A stretch of 64,000 nucleotides of DNA, from the NCBI GenBank assembly GCA_018136815.1, contig CM030931.1, forward strand, positions 5,772,148-5,836,147, written 5' to 3'. How positions within the stretch are numbered: the stretch's first letter is position 1; each line of letters begins with the position of its first letter. The notes beneath the pieces are model-generated. The model ran no database searches. It worked only from the letters and a program-made list of their open reading frames with translations, and had not been told where the DNA came from. A program made the position numbers and the translations under genes. The DNA comes from Isochrysis galbana (Eukaryota; Haptophyta; Isochrysidales; Isochrysidaceae). This document shows positions 1 through 12,964 of the stretch, piece by piece.

Positions 1-3000
1 GTGACCTGCCACGTACCGTCGGAGAAGCCCAAAACCAATCGAAGTCCGTGTGCGCCTGCCCCTGATCCCACGGGCGGTGTTGGCTCGCCCGAGGCTGGGT
101 CGAAGTCGAGGGCGGAGATCGGCGCGTCCACAAGCAAGCTAAGCGCAAGCTCGCATGCTGGAAGGTCCCAAACCCGCAAGGTCGCATCATCCCCTCCTGA
201 TGCAATGATGCCGAGGTGGAGGCCAAGTGGAGGCGTTGCCAATGCGCGCGCGGCGCCACCCACGCTGTCGCCCTCTGCATCTCCGGCGGCAGATGCCTCG
301 CCAGGACAGTCCTGCGCGTGGCCGCGAGTAATGACGAAAGGCTCCGCATCCGTCGCATGGGCAGGGGGCACAAGTAGAAGCTCGGAGGCACGAGTGCCGA
401 TCAGCAGCCCATCGCCTTCCGCCCAATCGAGCGCGCGCAGCCTTGCCCCAGGTGCAAGAAGTTGCATGCCGCGCTCCACCCCCGCGAGAAGCGGGTGGCT
501 TGTGATAGGGGAAAGGTCTTCCGTGCGCCACATTCGGACAGCGCCATCCTTGCCACAAGATAGTAGGCTATTGTCTGGGCCCTCTACAAGCACGTGCACG
601 GGGCCATCATGGGCTGCTTTGACCGAGGACACAAGTCGCCCATTTGCCACCTCGAAGACATGGATCGCGCCGGAAGCCGAGCCCACAGCGGTCACGCCTT
701 GGCGCACGAACCCGACGCTCAATATTGCCGCAGCGCGCTCCCGGCCAGGAAGGGCGAGCTTCATACCATGGTGACTTGGAAGCTTGGATGAGCGGTACGC
801 GCGGGCAAAGCCCTTGCCCACCGCCACAATCCATGCATCGTCCCGTATGGCCCCCTCGCCTCCCACGCCTGAGTCGGCATCCACTACCGGCTGAGTGGGC
901 AACCACGGCGCGCACCGCAGGCCGAAGAGCCGCTCGCGATGCGTCAGGACGTGCGCAAGGGCAACGCCAGCGCGCCAGTCCCAAAGGACGAGCAAGTGGT
1001 CGTCGTCCGCCCCGACGGAGATGAGCGTGTCCGCCGATGGGGTGAAGGCGAGGAGGGAGACCCATCTGGAAGCCCCGGGATAGGGGGGGGGGGGGTTGGG
1101 TGATTCGTGCGTGACTCTTTCAAGCTGGCGAATCATGCAAGAGCAACGGACGGAGGAAGGGCACGCGCTGCACTAGATGCTGGTAGTCTGAGAAGGGCAT
1201 TGCACCGCGCATGCAGCTGCGAGCACAGCCATGCCGGTGCACGTGGATTGCGCCGGTGTCTCGTGGATACGAGACGCAACCGCCACAATGCTCGCACCGC
1301 TGGTTACATCCGGTGAATACAAGCGGGCCTTGAAGCGGCTCGCACGATGTGGCGTCCCAGACCCAGATAGTAGGCTTGCGAGTGCGCCCGCCTTCCCGGA
1401 AACTCTTTTGAGCCGATGCGACCAGTCCTGACCCTCGGTGGACCGCCACTCCGAGCACATCGTCCGTGTGCTTCGAGAAGAAGGCCTGGGAATGCGTGGC
1501 AGGATCATAACGGACTGCAAGCGAGGCCGCTGCGTACACGACCGAACCGTTACGCCCTAGAGAATGGAGGATCAGGCGTGTGAGGCACGGCGGTAGGGCA
1601 GCACGGCGACCGTCACCGCCGTCCCCTTCATGGGCCCTAGACTTGCTCTCCGTGCGTGGCCATAGTTTAGGCACCCGCACATCCTTTCCTTGTACCGCCC
1701 GCCACACTGGCGGACGGTACCAACGCGACGCGCCGCGCCCGTCCAACTCCTCCTACACATCTTAGCTTGACGCACCGGTCCACAAGGCGGCTCGACGAGT
1801 GTCGAAGCCGCGAAATCCAAACAACCACTCGAGCTGAAGGTCGACGTCAGGAGGGGTTGGGTCGAGCGCAGGCGGGTTCGTGGGTGCGTATATGGCACCG
1901 CGCCACGGCGGTACCGCTGATAGCTGCTCTCCGGATGAGGGGTCCTCAGTACGGAAGGCTTCATCAGTGTCGGAATCGGCATCGGACGAGAGTGCATCGC
2001 TGCCGCCGTCTCCTGCGCAGAAGAAGCAACAGGGTATGGATGGGGACATGAATCAAGGAGGCCAATGCGAGAGATTGGCATATACGGCTCACCGCTTCGG
2101 GAAGGAACGCTACTGCCAGGTGCGCCACAAAATAGTGGAGGCGGGCCGAATCTCCTCATGAATCGTCCGAGCTCCGCAGTCGTTCCTTGATGTAAGGGAG
2201 TCGCTGTGAGGGTAGCGCGTTGCGTGCGAGATGTGCGAAACAAGCGAGACTTACCTTCGCGGCGTGGCTTCGACTTGAGCCCGCCCAAACCAATGACCTC
2301 GACGTCAGAGTCATCACCTTCGTCCTCCTCGCCTTCCTCGCCGAGCACTCCACCCGAAGGAACGGCGCCATTGCCGTTCCCAGCTGTGAAGCCGGTGCTC
2401 TCAGTGACACCTGAGATAGTTCCATGGGCACCTTCGCCACCGCTTAATTGCGGCTGTGAGCCTGTGCCATCTCTAAGAGAGGCGGCTGTGCTGCCGCCCG
2501 CTCCAATGGCCGACTCCTGTGCCGGATCAAGGCGCCAAACAAGTACGCATAGATCTTCACCGCCCGCGGTGATAACATAGCGATCGTTGTGCGAAAATCG
2601 CACTGCGCTTAACCCAGAAGCATGCCCAATGGCGCCCGTCGCTAAGCCGCCTCCAGCGGTACTTGAGAGCGCGGCGGGCATGCTGCAAGGGAAGGGTAGC
2701 AACCGAAGCGTTTGAAAGTCATCGCCTACCGCGAGCATGGGCTCCGCCTCAGAGTGCGAGCGCGCAATGGCGGTCACACGGAGATCGGCTCCACCAGCCG
2801 CTGGGTCATCCCCGTGTGCGCCTTCTGTTTCGTGTGAGTAGAGGAGCGCCCCACCGCCTGCAGTGGATCCGGTGTGCCAGGCGGTGATGAGTGCTTCTGA
2901 ACTGACAAAGGATTTAGGCGCTGCAGCTCCAGACGAGTCCCAGTAGCGCAACTCCCGAGCGTCGCAGTTCGTCCGCAACCACATCGAATCGGACGACCAG

Positions 3001-6000
3001 CCGAGATGCGTCACAGCGCCTCGATGACCTACGCATACATTCAAGACCTGCGCGTGCACACGATCCCGTAAGGGCAGGGGAATATGATATGAGTGGGAAG
3101 CTTACCATCCCGATTTTGACCTACTAGGACACGCTCCCAACCGTTGCAAGCACGGCGCACGGACTTGGAATGAGCGCTCAACGTTGCCGTCCGGTGAGTG
3201 CACCGCCATGAGCATCACCAAGGTGCCAACAGCTGCAGCCAGCCTCCTTCCGCAGGGTGAGAAGGCGAGTGCGACGACAGCCGACGCATCGTCAGCGTCG
3301 CGATCAGCAACACCTGGCCCAGACTCCTCTTGCTGTGCTCGAGCGGCAGTGGCACGCGCTGCAACGTTGAGCCGGCGAGTGAGTACCAAACGGAGCGCAG
3401 GTGTGGTGACGCGACCAGATGCCCGACCTGCCAGCTGCGAGGTGGTCACATCGAACACAGCAAGCGAGCCATCGGAGCAGCCAGCCACAATGTGAAGCGC
3501 ATCAGGCGAAAAGGCGACGGACAAACCACGGCTTGTTAAGCGTCGGCAGGCAATCAGAGTATGAGATTTGAGAGACCACACTTTCAGCACACCGTCATCT
3601 CCCACGGAGGCGAAGCGCGGTTCCCGTGGGTGTTCTGCAAGCGAGCGAATTTGTGACCACTCGCCGCGCGTTGCGGTGGCACCGGCGTTTGTAGCGCGCG
3701 CAAATGATGCATCGGACGGTGTGCGACTGATGCGCCCTCCACCGTGACCTTGCGTTATGAGAGTGGCTATCTCGTCATGTGCTCGGAGCTGCAGCCTGAG
3801 GACGGCGTTGTGGGCGAGTCCAAGCAGCAGTCGTTCGCCGGGTGCATCCCAGCAGACAGCAGAGACAACGACTCCCCGCGCGGGAGGTAGTAACTGTGGG
3901 CGGCCAAGCTCATCGAGCATCTGCATATTTCCACATGGCGGGGACGAATGTGAGGTCACCTAGAGGCAAGACGGCGTTGTACCCATGTGACTAGGCACGT
4001 GTCAACCTGACGAGCAGGCACGTCTCAATCTGTTCCCCCAACCAGGCCCACCTGAACAAGACTATGAGAATCCACGAGGGTGGGAAGATGGAAAGATTAC
4101 CTTTGCTCTGCAGACAGTGTTGCAGTCAATTACGCGCATCTTGACGTAGGCCGCGCTCCACAATATGGCCTTACCATCGGCGCCGCCACTCGCGAACCCA
4201 GCGCCGCGAGTCTGTGGCGCGCACACGTTGATGCAATGCACCGTTGCGACGTGCCCGTGCAGGCGTCGCCACACGCTTGCCCCCTGCCAGACGTAAACGT
4301 CGCCTCGGCGTGTGCCAGTGAGGAGGCGCCCATCCGTGTTGAGAGCAAGGCAAGGCAAAGTTTGCAGCTCAGCACGCGCGCCAAACACCGCCTTGCGCCA
4401 GCGCACGCCGCGGTGTGCATGCCCGAGGCGCAGCTCGCGCTCTCCACACACGGCGAAGCGAACTCCTGCAGGTGCTCCCGCGGAACCGGGGTCACTTCTC
4501 GTCTTCGTGGCCACTGGATCCGCATCTGCTCGAAGGTTTGCGTCAGATGCGGCATTGGTTGCCTCGGCTCCAGAGCAGGTGGTATCATCAGCTACCGGAG
4601 CAGCATGGCCAGACTCACAAGACCCTAGTTGAATCACCTGCCTGCTTTCCGTCGTGTCATCTGGCCGAGGGTGAGCAAGGCCAGTAACGCCGCTCTCGAA
4701 GGGCGTGCCATTGGTGCTGCACTGATGGGCCGTTGTGCGCCGCGGTGGCGGGAGGAATGCAACACCGAAAAGGGCGCGAGGTGAGGAGGGCGCCGAAACA
4801 AGGAGGGAGCGCGACCGCCAGTCCCAAATAGCGACAGTGTGCAACGTGTCAATGCCGCAGGAGAGTACGCGATCGCCGTCGGGTGAGAAGGCAAGCGCCA
4901 CCACGGCGAAGGCATGCACACCAGAGAGTCTGCATGGAGGTGCGAACCATGGCCAAGTCACGCAAACTAGCATGGCGTGAGGATGCGTGAGAAAGCTAAG
5001 TACTCGCCGAGGGCCAAGGAGCACCTGGAGAGCGTGGAAAGGCTTATGGAATCCCATACATATATTGAAGCAGAAGCGGCGGCGCCCTTGCGAACGAAAG
5101 ATTTTTGTCCAGATGCGAAGATCTGCGCGGAAAAATGGGGAAGGTATGATGGTTTTGAATCAAAACAAGATCATATGCGACCCTATCCATCCGACGTGCC
5201 CCTTGCGCGCGTATCCTAGCATGGAAGCAGGGTGCTACGATGCACAGCCCATGCATGGCCTCAGTCGTGCAAAAAACTTGCCGTGGAAAGGCGCGCGCAA
5301 GCAGCTTACCTGTCGCTTAGGGTGCGGTGCAAGCGATAAGACGTCATCCGTGTGATCTGTATAAAAGCGCTGCCTACGACGCCCCCCCTCGGGGGCCACC
5401 CCCGCGAGGACCACCACAGATGCAGCCGGATAGACTGCGTCGCCGTCGGCTGAGAAATGCACGTTGTTTCGGCAGTCGTGGCCGCGGTAGCCGTGCACCC
5501 ATGCAAGGTGCGGAACATCGCCCACCGAGTGCGTCGCACGGCCGTTCTGATGGATATTAGCCGCCGACAGTGCGTTGGCGCTTCCATCTGGCACTTGACG
5601 GCTCAAGGGAGACGGCACCACGTCGCGAGGGTGAATGGTCTCTCGCCAAGGGGCAGGCGGTGCGCGAAGGGATGCCGAGCGGCATGCCATCGAGCGGTGG
5701 GAGGCAGGCGAGGCACTCATGTCGGCGCTCCAGGCCGAGCCAGCCGCTGATAAACGGGTAGATGGATTGAGTGAACAGTGGCCCCCATTGTGCTGGCCGC
5801 GGCTTGTCGGGGCAGCAACACCGGCTGTAGCAATCGCATGCTGCGCGTCGTCAACAGAGCGTGCGGCGGCGTCGGCATCACCAACCGGGACACGCAGCGC
5901 TTCTCGATGGCGCCGACGCGCGGCCATCTCCTCCTCCGCCTCTGAGTCGTCGTCGGCGAGCTCACGCTCGCCTTCCTCATTCCAATGGCGCCACAGCTGG

Positions 6001-9000
6001 AGAGGAGAGAAGGGGGGAGGGGCGAGGAGGTAGGGTGAGCTCAGCTTGCGGCATGCCGAGGCTTGATTAGATGCTGAATGGTTATGACAATGGGCTAGGC
6101 CAGGCCAGATTCTTCACTGTTTGGATCAGTGGAGATACTCGGAACACTCTAGAGCATAGTTTGCCATGTGCTGGATGGGAATCGTGCCGATCCGCACGAT
6201 CGGGGAGCGAATCCTAGCAAGCTAACCAGAGCGGCTCCGTCACTGGAACACGAGACGACAAAACAATCGTCGTACGAGAAGGCAAGCGCGGCAACGGGAG
6301 CAGCATGTCCGCCGTACCACCGATGGCCAGCGAGTGGGTCAGTGACTGGCCAGCGGAAGAGCTGCAAAGCGCCAGTGGAGTTCCCCGCGAGGATCACGTC
6401 GCCCTCGGGCGAACGCGCGAGCGAAGTTATCGCGCCACCCCAGTCCAACGAACGAGCCGCGATCACGCCAGCCTTTGAGGTGGCACTGCCAATTCGGCCG
6501 CCAACCAGCCCCGCCGCGCCCCATGCGTTGAAGCAGCTGAAGGTATCCCAGTCCACGTCACGAGCCGCTGTCGCCTCCACGAGGCGGCGGGATGGCACGT
6601 CCCAAAAGAGGACCTCGCCGGCTGCAGTGGAGGTACGCATCCTGGCCGAGTCGGTCGCCCAATCGATGGCCGCTATGGCGACGAGATCGGGGACCGGCAT
6701 GGGCTGTGTGCCGGCATCAGCTTGTGCCATTACACCAGCGGAGGGCGTGCGCGCGGCGGGGCTCTCAGCCGCAGCCTGTAAACTGGCGATAGGTGCACAG
6801 CCGGTGGCGACATCGAACAAGTGTAGCGTCCCGGAAACGGCGCCCACGGCCAAGAGCCGGCCGTTGGGCGAGAAGGCCACGCTGGTCCCACCATCCGCCT
6901 GCGCCTCGCCGCCACCGCGCAGATCGCGCGCATTGCCGCGCTTGCCAAACGTGGCCTCGGCGAGCCTGCCTAGAGAGCCAGCATCCAGTAAGTAAACGCG
7001 CGGCGCGCGAGCAGCGGTGACGGCGATCCGTTCGCCAACGGTGTCGAAGGCGATTGCTGCACACGCCAAGGGCATTTGCTGTAGTGCCACGAGCGAGGTT
7101 CCACCGGCGCATGAGGACGGGAGGTCCCATAAGCGGACCGTCGCGTCCGAGCCGCAAGCCGTGGCATATCGCAACGCTCGCGGGTGCATGGCCACGGCAT
7201 GCGCGTGGAAGGAGCTCCGTGTTATACGGTTGTGCCTGAATGCCTCCGCTCGGGTGGAAAGAGCGAGCGCGGCGGGCGACTCCTGGTCCAGGGGTGCGGG
7301 CAACGAAGATGCCGACGGGTGGGGTCGCTGCAGCGCAAGTGGGGGCGCGCCCGAGGCATCCAGATCCAGGAGGAAGAGCTCTGAATGGCTCGTGCCTACG
7401 AACATGCCGCCGGCACGATAGTCGGTTCCGCTTCCTCCATACGGCGGGCGCAGTGCGTGACCGTCCGCGTCGGCGGCGCGCGCCCCTGGCCTCGAGAAGT
7501 GAGCACGCCACGCCAACGCAACCACAGCGGGCTCGGCAGATCCTCCAGTGGTGAGCGGTCGGCCGAAGGGATCGAGGACGGTCTGCAAAGCCGCGCCCAT
7601 GTGGATTGAACGGAGGCGCACGGCACCTAGCGCATCGCAGACATGCAAGGCGAGCGGTTGTCAGCTGCGCCCTCGCGGCGAGTCGAGGGGAGCGAGACGC
7701 AGTACGATGTGACAGGAGGTATTGTCAGGGCGAGAGTGCGGGCGCGCGGGAGGACGAGTGTGTCGACCACGCATGCAAGCGCTTTGTGGGTGCGCGCCAT
7801 CTACTTGGGGCGGGGGAAAGGGAAATGGGGATGGAGTGGCCGCCGCAGTCGGGTTTGCACACCTTCAGACCACAGTACCAGGAGTCCATCGTCGCCCGCC
7901 GAGGCAAAGCCGCCGATTTTCGCGCTGAGAGAGCCGGGTGCACTGCGGGTCGCTCCGCCGCCACATTTGACAAGCGCTCGCACTGGCCCTGCGTGAGCTT
8001 GCATGCGCTTCATCAATGTCAGGGTAGACCAAAGCTGCACCTCACCTGCCGTGGATCCACTCACGACAAGGCCTCCGTCCAGCACGAGCAGAGCGCGCAG
8101 TCTGCCTGAAGGCGGGCCCGCACCGCCGTAACCCGCCTCCTCCTCTCCCTTGCCGGCTGCGGATGACACGGAGCCAAGGCCGAGCGAAGCTGCTGAGAAG
8201 GAGACGAGTGTGCGACGGCCGAGTGCCACGAGGCGAAAAGTGTCAGCCGAGGCGGGGGCCATGGCATCTATGGACCCTCGGCTGGACTCGCGTCCATCGA
8301 AGTCTCGTCCCAGCTGGGAGCCCGCCGAGGGGACCCACGCGATGCGGCGGAAGGGGCCCCGGTGCGTGTGGACCACCTGTAGGCGCGACGCATCCCTCCA
8401 CCGCCACACTTGGATCTGCTGGGCCACACTTCCACGAGACGGCTCACGAGCAGCCAACGCAGATGGCTCATCCTCCCGTGTGGCACGCGAGAGGCAGGCA
8501 AGATATTCGCCGTCGAGTGAGAAGGCGAGGCAGCACGCACCACGGCAGCTGAACCAGGAGAGCATCTCGCATGTCCATGCATCCCACACGAACACCTCGT
8601 CGCAGGCCGGGCCGGAAGGTGCACTGCTCGCAACCAGCCGATCCTGCGGGTGCAGCACAACGGTGCGAACCGGGCCGCTGCCTTCCACATCCTGGACCGC
8701 TTCGCGGCGTGCATGGCCGCAAAAGTGGCGCTGCAGTCCGGCCTCGGGATGGTGAACAACGCAGATGCGGCCAGCAGCATAGACGAGCTCCCCTGTGCCA
8801 AGCACAGCGACGCCCGCCGCCTGACAGAATCCCACCGACCACTGTAGCTGCAGCCGATCGAGGGGGACCGAGTCGTCTCTCGGTATCGCCGTGGCAACGG
8901 GGGGAAGTGGCAATGGCGGCCTCCCCTTCTCCTCCCTCACCACCCTTTGCGGAGGTTGCTCCTCGTACAGCTCCTCCTCGCTCGAACGTTCGTCCCCCGC

Positions 9001-9471
9001 GTCCTCCTCCTTCTCCTCCTCCTCTTTCCTCTTCCCCGCCGTGGGCGGCAGCAGCCTCGAGCGGATCGTCGAGGGCGGCACCACCTCCTCCACCCCTCCT
9101 GTCCCCATCAACCTCCCTTCCCCTACTCCCCCACTCCTCCTCCACACCGGCCTCTCCCCCGGCCTACCCAGCACTCCTACACCTTCCCCCACATTATTCC
9201 CACTGCCTACACTTCCCCCACCCCCTCCGCCAAGCCGGAAAGCCCTCCGTCGAGCGATAACATGGAGGAGAGCTCCGCTCTTCACACCGCAGCTGTCCAT
9301 CGTCGCGTTCCTCTCGAGCTCCACGCCATTATGTAGCGCGGCCAGATGGGAAGCCGGCTCAGACGCGCCACGTAGACGCTCGAGCACTTCATACACCCGG
9401 TCTGAACCGCGGAAGCTCACGCTCTCCAGTGTGGGAGGCGAGTTGCAAAGCAGCTTTGCCACCGCCTCCAT
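1..9471 (-). CDS. EML/EMAP-like protein with three HELP-WD40 units (3' end beyond window)
   Basis: Echinoderm-microtubule-associated-protein-like proteins bind microtubules through HELP plus WD40 beta-propellers. The exon model on the minus strand is 9471-7863, 7626-6227, 5996-5310, 5122-5025, 4929-4101, 3920-about 3106, 3047-2255, 2012-1776, 1556-1298 and 1065-<1. Phases match at every junction except exon 6 to 7 (3106/3047), where either a tiny exon or another donor is needed. About 2,600 residues lie in the window. Three HELP motifs are visible: LQLQWSVGF (exon 1), WVHGYRGHDCRNN followed by HTDDVLSLA (exon 3), and LQLEWLFGFRGFD followed by HTDDVLGVA (exons 8-9). Each is followed by WD blades such as AFSPDGDRVLSCG. 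The triple layout matches EML5/EML6. Residues 1-75 look like a ubiquitin-type beta-grasp domain, which is unusual. The ATG at 9471 is the first after an in-frame stop. There is no stop before the left edge, so the C-terminus is missing. Confidence 0.9.
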
Positions 9472-10548
9472 CGCGCAATCAACCGCACACACACCTCGAG
9501 CACCCGCGTGTGTTCGTTAATTCAGAGCGTGTTCACTTAATTTTACAACGATCGACGCGAATGCCGAATTCACCTACCACACTGAATCCATTTTCTAAGT
9601 GGAAGAGGAATTTCATATATGTGCACAAAGGGTCGGCAACGACAGCTCACTCACCGCAAGCGGCACTCCAACCCCTAGCAAGCCGACAACCGTCGTCCAC
9701 ATGAAAAGAGCAGCCATGCTTTACAAAAAAACCACACTGGCCGTCTTTTACCTTCTCTCACTCTCATCTGTCTCCTGTCTGTATTCACATCTGCTGTGTA
9801 CCTCTCCCTCTAGAGTAGAGATGTGGCGCTCCCCCCGCCCCTGCCAGGGCGATTGTTGCCGTCTGACAACCCTTCCAACATCATTTTCAAAATGATGAAG
9901 CAACTATGTACTATGGTAGTGGTAGTGGTTGCAACTAGCAGCAACCTAGACCTATGCATTCGTCTACACGTAGGATTCGTCCGCGGGTTTGGCTGGTACG
10001 TTTTGCAATAAGGTGCCTGTGCATGCGTGACAGCGGCAGAAAGCTTACCAACACAAAACTCTTGATCTTGCCATAATACCAAGGCACATACCACCACTGC
10101 CACTAACACGTGGGATGGTGCTGAGACATTTAGCACCACGTCGCCCCAATCGTAGCACGGCGCCAATCGCAGTCAGTTGAGTAAGGGACACAGCGTGACA
10201 GTGCAGACTCGTGTATTCGAAGGCCAGCTTAGCTCAAGAAGGCGCGCGTAGAAAGGCGCATGCATCCGAGTGGGGAGAACGTGAAGAGAAGGGGATTACA
10301 ATGATCCGATGCGGGCTGCACTCCACTCTGCATGGTACCAATCATCTTGTCATCTGCTTCATCTCTGATGATCCTCTGCCTTGCACGACGGCATCGAGCT
10401 GGATGTGATGAAGCACGGAGGGGCTGCAGCTAAGACAAAGTAGGAAGCGGGGCCAAGAGCGCCACAACACCCCAAGTCGCCGGAGCGTGCGTGAGCAGCT
10501 CGGTTGCCGCGGTTGTGGCGGCCGCTCATGTCCTTCTGAATGGTATGA
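9472..10548. other. Intergenic, no firm gene
   Basis: No supportable gene. On the minus strand a short exon-like piece starting with ATG near 9718 (MAALFMWTTVVGLLGVG, hydrophobic) ends at a good GTGAGT donor near 9654, but the next acceptor gives a stop after six codons. A second hydrophobic open stretch near 10166-10047 ends at GTAAGC but has no ATG. They may belong to a small membrane-protein gene that I could not assemble. Confidence 0.4.
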
Positions 10549-11001
10549 TCAAAAGCCGATGGCCTCTCGAATTTCTGTCAGGCCGCGCACGCGTCTGGCC
10601 AGCAGAAAGAGAGCGGACGACCACACGGCCTCCAACATCTTCCAGTTCCACCACCCTGCAATGTCCTCGCCCGTCGGCGTCAGCGCAGAGATCGCCAGAT
10701 CGAGCGCGCCGCCTCCCGGGGCTCTTGCATAGCGCGGAACCACGGCTACGAGGACTGCAAGGGCGGCGAAGCCAGCTGCGGTCCAGTGAACCGAGCTGGA
10801 CTCCACCTTTGCCTCTCTCTCTGCCGCCACCTCTATCGAAAGCTTGAGGTCTGAGCTGCGGCTCTCGACGACAACAGTACCCCCACCGGCGCGACGCGTG
10901 AGCTCGATCGCGCGCAATACTGCCTGATCCTCCACCGCACTCCATCCCTCGTCCCGCCTCTGCTGCTCCCCTTTGCCACCGCTGCTTGCCACGTTGCCCA
11001 T
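10549..11001 (-). CDS. Small, probably N-myristoylated membrane protein, unknown function
   Basis: This is a single-exon ORF of 150 residues. The protein starts MGNVASSGG, which fits an N-myristoylation signal (Gly2, small residue at position 6). The ATG at 11001 is the only ATG in the frame; the frame is open upstream only through non-ATG codons. A charged region rich in Glu, Arg and Lys covers residues about 10-75. Hydrophobic segments follow at about 78-98 (AAGFAALAVLVAVVP) and near 130 (SALFLLARR), so one or two membrane spans are likely. I do not recognise the family. The neighbouring EML gene is on the same strand but over 1 kb away, so it gives no functional hint. Confidence 0.6.
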   Translation of the reverse strand: MGNVASSGGKGEQQRRDEGWSAVEDQAVLRAIELTRRAGGGTVVVESRSSDLKLSIEVAAEREAKVESSSVHWTAAGFAALAVLVAVVPRYARAPGGGALDLAISALTPTGEDIAGWWNWKMLEAVWSSALFLLARRVRGLTEIREAIGF

Positions 11002-12964
11002 CTGCTGTCGGCTCTCGACTCCGAACCACACCCTCGCACGACACGGCGCCTCCGACCTCGACTCCCACTCGGACTCTCGACTATCAAATAGAGAGAAGCA
11101 ATCTACAGATAACGCGGATCTAGAGCATCGTGAGTACAATTAGAGTGGGAGAGAGAGTCTCGGCCCCGTCCGTCCGTTCGGGCGCGCCAGTCCGCCCGTG
11201 TACCGTTGTACCTTATACTACGAATATATGAACAGTCTTATCCGGGCGCGGTGCAACAATCAACAAGGACATAGGACTCGCACACAGGGAGCGTGCTCTC
11301 TGGGACGGGACGCTCCATCACAGCGAGCTACCTTTGTCCCCTTATCCTTATGCCACACAAACTCTTCTCTGGCATTCTGCTAGCTATCGCACACCAGTCC
11401 CAAAGTCCTCACACTCAGACCCAAACAGCACCTCTCCCCACCTGCATGCTGCATGCACTCAACCTCCTCCCAGTTAGAGTAGGGGTCATGGGAAGGGCGC
11501 CTCGCCCCCCCCCCCCCTGCACTGACGCCCTTTCGGAGTGGCTTATGGCTTGTTTGTCAGTCACCCTCATGCCATGCCCATGCCCTTGCCTGGGCATGCT
11601 GAGAAGGTGCACAACTTGATTGAGGTTCCGTTTCTTTTTCTTTTTCGGTCGGCACCTCTCGCATTTTGGTATTAATAATAATAATAATAATAAGACCAAA
11701 AGCGTTCAATCATCAATTATCCCCATCCGCGAAGACTTTCGTTCGCCTTCCAGACCCTCCCCCCTCTTGCCGTCACGCCTACCACACGCGTACACGCGTG
11801 GAGGGCGCGGAGACGGAGATGGCGGTGGCGGTGACGGGGGGGGGGGGGGGGGGGGGGCGAAGGCGCGAAGGCGGCGGCGGCGGCGACAGCTTGTCAATGA
11901 GCGCGTAATAGTCATTGGCACTTTCTTCAAGTCGTTGTCCTTGTCGTCGACTGGGCGTGTCAATTTTGGCCGGTACCGCGGAGGTGCGCGGTTCCCGCGT
12001 GCACCGCCGCTCGGGCTCAAAAAGACTTGTTGGCGGAGGTGGTGAGATGCCAACACGATGAAGACTCGTCGGTGGTCACGCAGGGTCTCTAGTCTCGTAG
12101 CCAGAAAAATTGTTTGGAGCTCCACCCCGCTCGGTAAGTAGTATCTTTAAACAAACACGGGGGATCAGCTCCGGCGTGTGCAAGTTTTGGCCGATACCGC
12201 CGAGGCGCGGCTCTCGCGTGCACCGCCGCGGTCGACAGGGGAGCCCATCGCGTCTGGCTTCGGCGCGTCCGACTGCAGCTTCGGCGTACTTACCCCGACG
12301 GGGCACACGGTCAATCGTATTGCCTTGTCGGGGCTGGTTGTTGGCAGCATGTGTTGTGTGTCTATTTATTTTGCCGAAACGTACACTGCTAAGCTAAGTA
12401 AGACAAACACTCTACCGCAACCGTCTACCACTTACCATGTTCACTTTTTTTTGCAAGTAATCCCTAGAGCTAGGCGGTAGGCGGAGCCAAGAAGTGCATT
12501 TCCCACGGGATGTGAACTACACGCGCGTTAGCGCTGGAACATGGGCCATCGAGTAAACATGACACAAGATAACACCTTACAAAAAAGAATGGTCATGATC
12601 GCGGGATAGAGAACGAAGCACGGATGCGGCCTGAAAGATCCACGCAGACCAACAAGGAATGAGGAAGAGGTGCCAAGTTTGCCCGGGACGGTGGTCGAGT
12701 ACTCTTTGTATTCTACATCGCGCCCATCCCTCTCTCTCATCTTCGCCCCGTCCTCGCTCAGCGCTTGGCCTGCGCCACACTATGCGCTACAGGCGGTTCA
12801 TCTTTGGCCAATTTCGGCGCACTATAGTGTGCACCGTCATGTCTCACGCTCGCGCCACGCGACGGACAAATGAACTCGTGTACCACGATCTCCCGTAACA
12901 TATCGTACGTTCTAGAGGACTTCCATCGCATGCTCCTCCGCCTCTTCCGCAACAACGCGTGACG
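11002..12964. other. Intergenic region with microsatellites
   Basis: No credible gene. It holds a C-run near 11507, a (TAA)n run near 11671-11695 and a long G-run near 11836-11857. Several proline- or arginine-rich ORFs are by-products of these tracts. Confidence 0.6.
11956..12231. repeat. Two diverged direct copies of a ~55-bp GC-rich segment
   Basis: Positions about 11956-12010 and 12174-12230 share the order TTTTGGCCG, TACCG, GCGCGG and CGCGTGCACCGCCGC with scattered differences. They are in the same orientation about 215 bp apart. Origin unknown; they may be remnants of a repeat. Confidence 0.5.

Noticed and set aside
1-774. Plus-strand ORF of 257 codons at the left edge
   Set aside because: It is antisense to an EML exon whose minus-strand frame encodes clear WD40 blades.
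7801-7863. Exon 1 of the EML gene running to a stop at 7801
   Set aside because: The WD40 frame is continued in phase by splicing at 7863 to 7626; the last ~20 codons of the ORF are intronic.
9599-9895. Plus ORF with a hydrophobic stretch (LAVFYLLSLSSVSC)
   Set aside because: Its longest form needs a non-ATG start, it is short, and it has no supporting context.
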